A DNA stretch of 5,754 bases, taken from contig CAZROA010000053.1 of assembly GCA_964601575.1 (NCBI GenBank), forward strand, positions 1 to 5,754, given 5' to 3'. Positions 1-5,754 of this stretch are shown piece after piece (the first letter of the stretch is position 1; every line of letters starts with the position of its first letter). Below the pieces are notes generated by a model that saw nothing but the letters and a program-made list of their open reading frames with translations, did no database searches and was not told the DNA's origin. The translations under genes were made by a program, and so were the position numbers. Source of the DNA: CAZKEG01 sp964601575. GTDB lineage: Bacteria > Desulfobacterota > Thermodesulfobacteria > Thermodesulfobacteriales > Thermodesulfatatoraceae.

Positions 1-35
1 GTGGCCGAAATTTGATAATAAATCCGGTCAAGTTC

Positions 36-43
36 GGAGGGGG
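36..43 (+). promoter_or_regulatory. Shine-Dalgarno fixing the GTG start of the lipoprotein gene
   Basis: GGAGGGGG ends two bases before GTG at 46, and its GGAGG core (36-40) has five-base spacing. This supports a non-ATG start, which places the hydrophobic signal segment and lipobox at the correct distance from the N-terminus. Confidence 0.7.
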
Positions 44-45
44 AA

Positions 46-1122
46 GTGGTCCGAATAACACCTAAATTAATCTTTATCTTAGCGCTTATTTTGTCCGGCT
101 GCGCCGCCACCGGGCCTAAGGCCTTAAAATCCACGCGGATCAACTACAATCTGGCCCTTCAACAATCCTGTAACGAACAAATGCTCTTAAACCTGGTGCG
201 CCTCCGCTACCGGGACAATCCCGTATTTTTGGAAGTAAACAGCATCTCTACCCAGTACTCCCTAGGTGGTTCTATAAACGCCGGGGCCTCTATCAAAGAA
301 TCCGAGCCGGATTCCTATTCCGCCGGCCTAAATCTTTCCTATGCCGAAAAACCCACCATCACTTATATTCCGCTTCAGGGAGAAAAATTCGTCGAACGAC
401 TCTTCTCCCCTATTCCGGTCGAGCATCTTATCCTCCTCTATCACTCAGGCTGGAACGTAGCCCGCATCTTTCGTCTTTGTGTACAACAACTAAACGAACT
501 CCAAAATGCCCCCAGTGCCTCCGGGCCGACACCGGAATTCAAACCCGAATTTGAAGACTTTTACCGCGCCACCCAGCTCTTGAGGTTCTTGCAACAAAAA
601 AGGCTCCTTGACTTTGTCTACCGCCCGGGAGAGCCACCAACACCCGGGATGTATCTCGACGAAAAGGCCCAAGACCTACCGGAGACCAAGGAACTTTTAC
701 GGCTCTTGGGTCTTAAACCAGGCCGGAATTTCTATCCTTTGACCACTGATCTCACCACTAAAAACGTCTATTCTCTGCGAGTAGAAACCAGGGCCTTGAT
801 CGGGGTCTTGTTTTATCTTTCCCACGGAGTAGAGGTCCCGCCAGAAGACGAGGCCGCCGGTAAAGTAACGGTCACCAAAACACAAGAAGGGAAACGTTTT
901 GCCTGGTCCTCCATGCTAAAGGACCTTTTCACCGTAAAAGTAAGCCCTTTCCTCCCCCAAGGGGCGGCGGTAGCGGTACACTACCGAGGAAAATGGTTTT
1001 ATATCGACGATGCCGATCTAGAGAGCAAATCTACCTTTATGTTCCTCAACCAGCTCTTTGCCTTGGAGGCGGGAAAGACCAAGAGCGTCATGCCCATGCT
1101 CACCATTCCCATCGCTCAATAA
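46..1122 (+). CDS. Uncharacterised bacterial lipoprotein, conserved hypothetical
   Basis: The protein (358 residues) opens with a short basic N-terminus (R3, K7), a hydrophobic stretch at about 8-16 and a lipobox LSGC at residues 16-19, so Cys19 should be lipidated after signal peptidase II cleavage. Ala at +2 gives no inner-membrane retention signal, so outer-membrane anchoring is expected. The mature part has no catalytic motif I recognise. Segments such as NEQMLLNLVRLRYRDNP (about 43-59) and YRGKWFYIDDADLESKSTF (near the C-terminus) resemble a family of conserved hypothetical lipoproteins that I recall from Proteobacteria, with no assigned function. The region at about 68-100 (SISTQYSLGGSINAGAS and following) is Ser/Gly/Ala-rich and beta-like. 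The start is GTG at 46: a GGAGGGGG Shine-Dalgarno lies at 36-43, and three consecutive in-frame stops at 13-21 rule out a longer form. The gene converges on the minus-strand hydrolase with one base between stop codons. That it is a lipoprotein is well supported; its function is unknown. Confidence 0.85.
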   Translation: MVRITPKLIFILALILSGCAATGPKALKSTRINYNLALQQSCNEQMLLNLVRLRYRDNPVFLEVNSISTQYSLGGSINAGASIKESEPDSYSAGLNLSYAEKPTITYIPLQGEKFVERLFSPIPVEHLILLYHSGWNVARIFRLCVQQLNELQNAPSASGPTPEFKPEFEDFYRATQLLRFLQQKRLLDFVYRPGEPPTPGMYLDEKAQDLPETKELLRLLGLKPGRNFYPLTTDLTTKNVYSLRVETRALIGVLFYLSHGVEVPPEDEAAGKVTVTKTQEGKRFAWSSMLKDLFTVKVSPFLPQGAAVAVHYRGKWFYIDDADLESKSTFMFLNQLFALEAGKTKSVMPMLTIPIAQ

Positions 1123-1123
1123 G

Positions 1124-1891
1124 TTAGCTTTTCTCAAGATCATCTGGGATGGTCTCCATGGCGGCAAAGCGCGGTTCGTGAAGGGGCAAGACGATGTCAG
1201 CCATCTTGCGTACCCGCAAGATTTGATCATAGCCCAGATAAGGATCAATGGTGATCCCCGGAGGGATGACCTCCATCTCCAGGGCCAGTATCTCTTTAGG
1301 TGGATAAAAATTTTCCAAGATGACGCAAAAACCGGTGATGGCCGCAAGCCCTTTTTCGGTCTGGACCAAGACAGTATAACCACCTCTGGTGTGAGCTGGG
1401 GTATGCACCACCCGAATGCCGGGGACGATCTCTTTCTCTTCGTCCTTTAGATGAACCATCTGACCGGCCTTGTCTATTTCTTCGAAGTAGTCCACCACGT
1501 AGCGATAGTCTAAGGGGTGGGGATGGTAAGCCGTTTCAAATTCCAGCTCATGGACGTAGAAGACGGCGTTTACGCATTTAAAATCATTCTCGCAGTGGTC
1601 GTTGTGGAGGTGGGTATGGATAACGATATCAATATCCTTGGGGGTGAGGCCCCATTTGGCCAGTCCTTCCTCAAAGGTATAGATCTTTCCACCGATGGCC
1701 TTTTCCCGGGCCTCAGACTTGATAACCCCCATAAACCCTGTATCGATCAGGATATTTTTATCACCACCTTCGATCAACCAACAGTAGACGGGAATGTGAT
1801 ATTCCTTGCCGTAATCCCAGTGATAGGTCATCATCCCCTTGTCTAAGATCTTGCTCCCGACGACAATGGGGTGGATCTTATAAAGGGCCAT
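1124..1891 (-). CDS. MBL-fold metallohydrolase, N-acyl-homoserine-lactonase-like
   Basis: This 255-residue protein has the metallo-beta-lactamase fold signature HTHLHNDH at residues 92-99, giving likely metal ligands H94, H96, D98 and H99. Other family marks are NILIDTGF (46-53), the TPAHTRGG segment (164-171) with H167 as the third site-1 ligand, and LPLHEP (235-240) with H238 as the last ligand. Length and motif order fit the AHL-lactonase-like branch (AiiA type), which opens lactone rings, but that branch also holds many hydrolases of unknown substrate, so quorum quenching should not be assumed. The position that normally holds the bridging Asp (ITGD in relatives) reads ITGFCV at 186-190, with Phe188 and Cys189 and no Asp. 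No signal peptide is visible, so it is cytoplasmic. The ATG at 1891 is preceded by a strong GAGGAGGT. The gene is divergent from the thiI cluster and convergent with the lipoprotein gene. The fold is secure; the substrate is unknown. Confidence 0.9.
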   Translation of the reverse strand: MALYKIHPIVVGSKILDKGMMTYHWDYGKEYHIPVYCWLIEGGDKNILIDTGFMGVIKSEAREKAIGGKIYTFEEGLAKWGLTPKDIDIVIHTHLHNDHCENDFKCVNAVFYVHELEFETAYHPHPLDYRYVVDYFEEIDKAGQMVHLKDEEKEIVPGIRVVHTPAHTRGGYTVLVQTEKGLAAITGFCVILENFYPPKEILALEMEVIPPGITIDPYLGYDQILRVRKMADIVLPLHEPRFAAMETIPDDLEKS

Positions 1892-1895
1892 CTTT

Positions 1896-1903
1896 ACCTC
1901 CTC
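1896..1903 (-). promoter_or_regulatory. Shine-Dalgarno of the MBL-fold hydrolase gene
   Basis: On the minus strand GAGGAGGT lies four bases upstream of the ATG at 1891-1889. It is a near-perfect anti-16S match, supports this start over internal Met20/Met21, and suggests efficient translation. Confidence 0.7.
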
Positions 1904-1919
1904 ATCCTAAAGTGCCTTC

Positions 1920-1949
1920 AAGATACCACTTTTTCTTCATGATTCTGAA
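1920..1949 (-). promoter_or_regulatory. Possible sigma-70-type promoter for the MBL-fold hydrolase
   Basis: Reading the minus strand, TATCTT (complement of 1920-1925) could be a -10 element and TTCAGA (complement of 1944-1949) a poor -35, separated by 18 bases. The predicted transcript would have a leader of roughly 20 bases ahead of the ATG, which fits the Shine-Dalgarno position. The -35 matches TTGACA at only four of six positions, so this is a weak call. The adjacent palindrome at 1948-1968 would overlap the -35, as an operator might. Confidence 0.3.
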
Positions 1950-2014
1950 AATCGTTCGCAACGGTTTTGGTTGATAAGGGATGAAAATCATTTGGCAGGA
2001 GACGATTTTTGGTT
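1946..2014. repeat. Imperfect direct repeat, two copies, ahead of the cyclotransferase-fold gene
   Basis: The 137-base gap 1892-2028 contains two related units. Unit 1 begins TGAAAATCGTT at 1946 and ends GGTTTTGGTT at 1972. Unit 2 begins TGAAAATCATT at 1982 and ends GATTTTTGGTT at 2014. The outer ends match closely; unit 2 is about six bases longer in the middle. The ACGATTTT of unit 2 (2002-2009) is also an exact inverted copy of AAAATCGT in unit 1 (1948-1955), so the region can pair in two ways. It could be a pair of protein-binding sites or a decayed duplication. Confidence 0.4.
1948..1968. promoter_or_regulatory. Near-perfect palindrome: 9-bp stem, 3-base loop, in the divergent intergenic region
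   Basis: AAAATCGTT (1948-1956) and AACGGTTTT (1960-1968) are inverted copies around CGC. All nine positions pair if one T-G wobble is allowed. In DNA this looks like an operator for a dimeric repressor; in RNA it is a short stable hairpin. There is no following T-run, so it is not a classical intrinsic terminator on the plus strand. It sits between the divergent hydrolase and cyclotransferase-fold genes and could control either or both. The structure is directly visible; its function is inferred. Confidence 0.45.
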
Positions 2015-2028
2015 CAGCATAGAGCATT

Positions 2029-2397
2029 ATGAGACTTTACGTCTTTGTTTACGGGACCCTCAAACGAGGTTTCTCTTTGCACAAATATCTGGCCAAGGCC
2101 AAGTTTTTAGGGGAAGCCGAACTTTCTGGCTATGTCATGTATGACCTAGGTTGGTATCCGGGAATCAAGCCTGGGAGGGGCAAAATACACGGCGAGGTAT
2201 ACGAGATAGACCTCGGGACCTTGGCCCTTTTAGATGAGATCGAAGAAGAGGGAAAGGAATACGAAAGGCGTCTTCTCCCCGTGCAGCTCAAAGACGGGTC
2301 GGTCCTTAAGGCCTTTGTCTATGTATATCGCGGAGACGTCTCCAGGCGCCCGGTGGTAAAAAGCGGTTGTTGGACCAAAAAAGATGTCTCAGATTGA
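2029..2397 (+). CDS. Gamma-glutamylcyclotransferase-fold (AIG2/YtfP-like) protein
   Basis: This 122-residue protein has the family's N-terminal signature VFVYGTLKRG (residues 5-14), whose YGTL loop binds the substrate's amino-acid part. It also has the glycine-rich YPGIKPG (43-49) and HGEVYEI (54-60), and LLDEIEEEGKEYERR (67-81), matching the family LDxxE...Y-R segment, in which E72 is the best candidate for the catalytic acid. Members convert gamma-glutamyl amines or peptides to 5-oxoproline and free amine, but many small bacterial copies have no proven substrate. Length is usual for the single-domain bacterial form and it should be cytoplasmic. ATG 2029 is the only sensible start: TAG at 2020-2022 blocks extension in frame. 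No good Shine-Dalgarno precedes it, so expression may be low or depend on the upstream region. Its last 14 bases overlap the thiI gene, indicating an operon. The fold is confident; the reaction is uncertain. Confidence 0.88.
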   Translation: MRLYVFVYGTLKRGFSLHKYLAKAKFLGEAELSGYVMYDLGWYPGIKPGRGKIHGEVYEIDLGTLALLDEIEEEGKEYERRLLPVQLKDGSVLKAFVYVYRGDVSRRPVVKSGCWTKKDVSD

Positions 2398-3541
2398 ATG
2401 GTTGGTCAGCCTTTCCGGAGAAATAGGGACCAAACGGCCCGGCACCCAAAGGGACTTTGTCCGCTTAGTCTGGGAGACCTTGGCCAGCCGAGGAAGCGCC
2501 CTTGGCCTTTCCTTCCAATTAGAAGAACAAGAAAATCGCTTTCTGGTCAAAGGCCCTGCTAACCTAGAAAGACTCCTTCTTTCCCATTTCGGTCTGGGGA
2601 AGGTGGCCAGGCTCTTTCGCCTTTCTCCTGACAATCCCAAGGTCCCTGAAGAAATCTTGCCCAAAAGGCCCTTTACCTATGTGGTTTATGTGGATCGCGT
2701 TCATCCACGTCGTCTTTGGTCAGAGGCCTTGGCTTTTAAAAAGACCCTTCTGGCTCAACTCGGAACCGAGGCCCGAAAGCGCCTTGAGAACGCCTGGGAC
2801 AATTATCCCCCAGAGCGTCTGGAGCTTCGCCTAGAAGTCAAAGAAGGAAAATTTTGGTTACTGGTGAATCCCAAAGCCGCCCCAGGAGGCCTTCCGGTAG
2901 GGAGCGGAGAGAAAGTACTTCTTCTCTTCTCCGGTGGGCCTGATTCCCTGCTTGCAGGCTATCTTTTAGGGCGTCGGGGCCAGGAGATAGGGCTGATCTT
3001 CTTTGATGATGAGGTCCAGGGGCGGCGAGCCAAAGTCAAACACATCGGCCAAGCCCTGGCCTATTTTTTCCCCGAAATGCGCCTTAAGTTCTGGGTCCAG
3101 CCTTATCGAAAGATCTTGGAAGAATTGGCAAGAGAGGTCCCTAAGCGGGAACGTTGTCTCTTTTGTAAACGCCTTATGCTGCATTTGGCCATTAGACTAG
3201 CTGAAAAAGAAGGGTTCTCTGCCGTGGCTACCGGGGAAATCCTCGGCGAACAGGCCAGTCAAACCCTTCCGATCCTTTCCTTTCTTGACCAAGGTCTTCC
3301 CCTGACGATCCTTCGTCCGGTGCTTACCTTTACCAAAGAGGAAATTTTTCAAACTTTAGAAAGAATCGGCCTAAGAGAGGGCGCTCGGTTGGGCCTGCCA
3401 AAGTGTCCTTTTAGTCCGAAACACCCGCATACTAGGCCCCGGAAACCCCCGGCAGAGGTAGACCGATTCTGGTCCAGAGTAAAAAAACTTTGTCCTCCGC
3501 CGAAAAAGATGGTTTTATCCTTTGAAGGAGGATCCTTATGA
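2384..3541 (+). CDS. thiI: ThiI-type tRNA 4-thiouridine/thiamine sulfurtransferase, rhodanese-less, CxxC type
   Basis: The 385-residue protein follows the ThiI domain order. An N-terminal ferredoxin-like part (about 1-75, with SGEIGTKRPGTQRDF at 10-24) is followed by a THUMP RNA-binding domain (about 76-165), the linker GGLPVG (168-173), and a PP-loop ATP pyrophosphatase domain with SGGPDS at 183-188. TGEILGEQASQTL (283-295) is the ThiI-typical substrate loop. ThiI adenylates U8 of tRNA and transfers sulfur to make s4U; in some bacteria it also supplies sulfur for the thiamine thiazole. Cys341 in the KCPFSPKHPHTRP segment matches the conserved PP-loop-domain cysteine. There is no C-terminal rhodanese domain. 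A CLFC motif at 258-261 gives two more cysteines, the arrangement known in archaeal-type ThiI and linked there to persulfide or Fe-S chemistry. ATG 2384 overlaps the preceding gene by 14 bases and lacks a clear Shine-Dalgarno, suggesting translational coupling. The stop overlaps the next gene by 4 bases. Family assignment is strong; a role in thiamine synthesis is not shown. Confidence 0.88.
   Translation: MSQIEWLVSLSGEIGTKRPGTQRDFVRLVWETLASRGSALGLSFQLEEQENRFLVKGPANLERLLLSHFGLGKVARLFRLSPDNPKVPEEILPKRPFTYVVYVDRVHPRRLWSEALAFKKTLLAQLGTEARKRLENAWDNYPPERLELRLEVKEGKFWLLVNPKAAPGGLPVGSGEKVLLLFSGGPDSLLAGYLLGRRGQEIGLIFFDDEVQGRRAKVKHIGQALAYFFPEMRLKFWVQPYRKILEELAREVPKRERCLFCKRLMLHLAIRLAEKEGFSAVATGEILGEQASQTLPILSFLDQGLPLTILRPVLTFTKEEIFQTLERIGLREGARLGLPKCPFSPKHPHTRPRKPPAEVDRFWSRVKKLCPPPKKMVLSFEGGSL
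3524..3532 (+). promoter_or_regulatory. Shine-Dalgarno inside thiI for the DUF4912-GH57 gene
   Basis: GAAGGAGGA lies within the last codons of the thiI gene and ends five bases before ATG 3538. With the ATGA stop/start overlap at 3538-3541 this indicates strong translation of the branching enzyme, coupled to but not solely dependent on thiI translation. Confidence 0.75.
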
Positions 3542-5754
3542 AGATCGAAGTAGCCCATCAATTAGTCCGTTTTACCTGGCCGGAAGAATTGACCCAAAGG
3601 GTCTCTTTGCCGGAGGAAGACCTCTACCTAGAGGTCTTTCAAGGAGATAAATGTGTGTTTTCCCGCAAGGTAAGCTTTCTGAATGAGACCGAAGAGATCT
3701 TTTTCCCTGGAAGTTACGAGGCCCGGCTCTTGCGCAAACGCCGGCTTGCCTTGGAATTATATAGCCCTTTCCATTACACGCCGAAAATCGTCTTGGTCTC
3801 TGAAAATGAACGTCGTCATCATCTAACCTTGGCTGATATTGATTGGGAAAATGTGAGGCGAGATATAGAACTCGGCCTTGGACTTTCTTGGAAAAAGGAC
3901 ATCGAGGTCTCTCTTCGTATCTTGCGTCACCCGGATCCGATAACCAATTTCCCAGAAGAAGAATGGCAGCCTTTGGGCCTAAAAGATTATGTTTTGATCC
4001 TCGGGGCGGTAAAGGCCCTTGAATTTCATGTGACCCATCGTGAAACCGGAAAGAGCCTAAAGAAGATCCTGGCCCTAAGGCTCATCCCCCCTGAAACAGT
4101 AGCCCTCCTAGAAAGTTCCTCTTTTGAAGTCCCGGCGGTGAAGGGGCTTTTTCTGGCCCGGCAGGTGGTCGAACCCGATCAGGTCAATCTCAAGGCCTGG
4201 TGGGAGGTACCAAAAGGCTTCTGGAAAGAGATAGAAGAAAAACATCTAAAGCCCCTTGGCCTTTCCTGGAAAGAAGCCGAGGTCCGTCTGGAGATCTTAC
4301 AAAAGAAAGGAGAGGAGTGGGTCGTCTTTCGCCCAGAGGAAAAGCGCGCCATCGGCCTAGCTAGAGATTGGGTCGTCAACCACGTCCCGGATAATGCCTT
4401 TTATCGGGCGAGATTGGTCCTCTATGATTCTCAAAATACCAGGCGTTTGGCGGTCATTCTTGACTCGGCAGAGATCTTCGTCTCCCCTAGACGAGAAAAG
4501 ATCGTCCTCATGCCCATTGATGAACGACGGCTCTTTGCCTACTGGCACTTGGACCAGGAGTCCTTGGCCAAAAAACTTGGAAAATTCGCCGCAGGAAAGT
4601 CCGTCACTACTTACATCAAGGTCTTTCACGACTTTTTTGGCGAGCTTTATCACCACCAAGACAAAGACGTCGCTGTAGATTTGTCCCAGGCGGACAATTG
4701 GTATCTCTGGGTGGAGCCAGATAAGGCCTACCGGGTGCAGCTGGTGGCAGTCAGAGAGGATGGAAAAATCCTTGAGCTTACGGAAATCTCAAATCTGGCT
4801 CATACCGGGCGGCTTGGCCCTGGAGAGGCCCCGGTCTCCTATAAGACTGTTTCTGAGCCTATTGAACACCCGACCATCAGGCCCCTTGAGTCTAAAATGG
4901 GCACGGCAGAACATTCCATCGGTTATCTCATTTTGCACCTCCATGCCCATCTGCCTTATTTTCGGCGCCGGGTGGTTTACGGGGCAGCGGGTATCTGGCA
5001 ACCTTTAGGCTTTCCCGAGGAGTGGTTCCATGAGGCCCTGGTTGATACTTACATCCCGCTTATTCATCTCTTTGAAGATCTCGTGGAAGAAGGGGTAGAT
5101 TTCAAGCTCTCGATGGATATTTCCCCCACCCTCACCAGTATGATGCGCTGCCCGCTTCTTCAGGAAGAATTTTTGAAATACATCGAGGGTCTAATCAATC
5201 TTGCCCGAGCAGAGATCGAACGTGTGCGGCGCGAGGCCCCTGGGTTTGAAGCCGCAGCCTGGATGCACCTGAATCGCTTTGAGCAGGCGCGGGAGACCTT
5301 TTTGAGATATGAGAAGGACCTCACCCAGGCCTTTCGTCGTTTCCAAGACCTGGGCAAACTCGAAATTTCGACCTGTGCCGCCACCCATGCCTTCTTACCC
5401 TTTTATACCCTGTACCCAGGGGCTATTCGGGGACAGATCGAGGCCGCGGTACGGGATTATGAACGCACCTTTGGTCGGCCACCAGTGGGCATTTGGCTTC
5501 CTGAGTGTGCTTATGTCCCGGGGCTTGAGAAATACCTAGAAGAATACGGTCTGCGGTATTTCTTTGCCGAGACCCATACGGTACTCCATGGTGATAGCCC
5601 TTCGGAATTCGGTATCCACGCCCCGGTCTTTGTGCGGGGCTCAAAGGTGGCGGTCTTTGGACGAGACCCGGAGACGGGAAAGCAGGTCTGGAGTGCGGAC
5701 GAAGGCTACCCCGGAGACCCGGATTATCTGGATTTCCACATCAAAGGCGGGCCG
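3538..5754 (+). CDS. DUF4912-type repeats fused to GH57 1,4-alpha-glucan branching enzyme (C-terminus beyond window)
   Basis: The reading frame is open from ATG 3538 to the window end (739 residues). From about residue 461 it is a GH57 branching enzyme, which cuts alpha-1,4 glucan and rejoins it by alpha-1,6 links in glycogen synthesis. Visible marks are HLHAHLPY (467-474, region 1), STCAATHAFLP (611-621, region 2), WLPECAY (653-659) with E656 as the expected nucleophile, and VAVFGRDPETGKQVWSADEG (704-723), typical of the branching rather than amylase subgroup. The acid Asp and the C-terminal helical domain lie past the edge; with family lengths of about 520-570 the whole protein should be near 980-1000 residues. 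The N-terminal half ends in a DUF4912-like module (about 321-425; FAYWHLD at 333-339, NWYLWVEP at 387-394, YRVQLV at 398-403) and seems to hold three more diverged copies upstream. It has no signal peptide. Met454 could start a standalone GH57, but no Shine-Dalgarno precedes it, so a true fusion is likely. Confidence 0.9.
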   Translation, partial: MKIEVAHQLVRFTWPEELTQRVSLPEEDLYLEVFQGDKCVFSRKVSFLNETEEIFFPGSYEARLLRKRRLALELYSPFHYTPKIVLVSENERRHHLTLADIDWENVRRDIELGLGLSWKKDIEVSLRILRHPDPITNFPEEEWQPLGLKDYVLILGAVKALEFHVTHRETGKSLKKILALRLIPPETVALLESSSFEVPAVKGLFLARQVVEPDQVNLKAWWEVPKGFWKEIEEKHLKPLGLSWKEAEVRLEILQKKGEEWVVFRPEEKRAIGLARDWVVNHVPDNAFYRARLVLYDSQNTRRLAVILDSAEIFVSPRREKIVLMPIDERRLFAYWHLDQESLAKKLGKFAAGKSVTTYIKVFHDFFGELYHHQDKDVAVDLSQADNWYLWVEPDKAYRVQLVAVREDGKILELTEISNLAHTGRLGPGEAPVSYKTVSEPIEHPTIRPLESKMGTAEHSIGYLILHLHAHLPYFRRRVVYGAAGIWQPLGFPEEWFHEALVDTYIPLIHLFEDLVEEGVDFKLSMDISPTLTSMMRCPLLQEEFLKYIEGLINLARAEIERVRREAPGFEAAAWMHLNRFEQARETFLRYEKDLTQAFRRFQDLGKLEISTCAATHAFLPFYTLYPGAIRGQIEAAVRDYERTFGRPPVGIWLPECAYVPGLEKYLEEYGLRYFFAETHTVLHGDSPSEFGIHAPVFVRGSKVAVFGRDPETGKQVWSADEGYPGDPDYLDFHIKGGP

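Noticed and set aside
1..58. Possible 3' end of an upstream gene (either ending at TGA 13-15, or in the second frame ending at TAA 56-58).
   Set aside because: Only 4 or 18 codons are visible, with no recognisable motif, so neither frame can be supported over the other.
1018..1383. Minus-strand open frame of 121 codons.
   Set aside because: It overlaps the MBL-fold gene in another frame; the translation is low-complexity and has no domain, while the overlapping frame carries the full metal-binding motif set.
1058..1450. Plus-strand open frame of 130 codons across the convergent junction.
   Set aside because: It is antisense to the hydrolase and overlaps the lipoprotein end; it has no family-like sequence and no ribosome binding site.
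1948..1968. Intrinsic terminator.
   Set aside because: The stem is AT-rich at its base and is not followed by a T-run on the plus strand; the position between divergent starts fits an operator or leader hairpin better.
4357..4678. Open frames on both strands within the DUF4912-GH57 gene.
   Set aside because: The main frame here is continuous from 3538 and carries recognised domains; the alternatives are shadows without motifs.
4897..5754. Separate GH57 gene starting at Met454 (ATG 4897).
   Set aside because: There is no stop, no frameshift and no Shine-Dalgarno before 4897, and the DUF4912 module runs through a short linker into the GH57 region.

Overview
This window has moderate GC and tightly packed genes. 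It looks like the chromosome of a bacterium, probably a thermophilic Thermodesulfobacteriota (Desulfobacterota) or a relative. The support is indirect: proteins rich in Lys, Glu and Arg, a GH57-type (not GH13-type) glucan branching enzyme, a CxxC-type ThiI, and a lipoprotein with a bacterial lipobox. No rRNA or other marker gene is present, so the taxonomy is an inference. I see no tRNA, CRISPR array, insertion sequence or phage gene.

Layout. Positions 46-1122 (+) encode an uncharacterised lipoprotein of about 358 residues, started by GTG behind a strong Shine-Dalgarno. It converges tail to tail, with one base between the stops, on 1124-1891 (-), an MBL-fold metallohydrolase of the N-acyl-homoserine-lactonase-like group. 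In that enzyme the usual bridging aspartate appears to be replaced by a Gly-Phe-Cys segment. Positions 1892-2028 are the only substantial non-coding stretch and separate the hydrolase from a divergent three-gene plus-strand cluster. The stretch holds a 9-bp-stem palindrome, an imperfect direct repeat and a possible promoter for the hydrolase.

The plus-strand cluster is a gamma-glutamylcyclotransferase-fold protein (2029-2397), a ThiI-type tRNA/thiamine sulfurtransferase without a rhodanese domain (2384-3541), and the start of a large protein (3538 to the window end, 739 residues visible) with a DUF4912-type N-terminal half fused to a GH57 alpha-glucan branching enzyme. The genes overlap by 14 and 4 bases, so they are probably one translationally coupled operon, although their known roles (gamma-glutamyl chemistry, tRNA thiolation, glycogen branching) do not form an obvious pathway.

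The most interesting feature is the N-terminal half of the branching enzyme. It appears to be four degenerate tandem DUF4912-like modules, of which only the last would be easily recognised by a profile search. The second is the apparent Asp-to-Cys metal-ligand change in the MBL-fold enzyme. I did not find a defence system or another clearly undescribed system.
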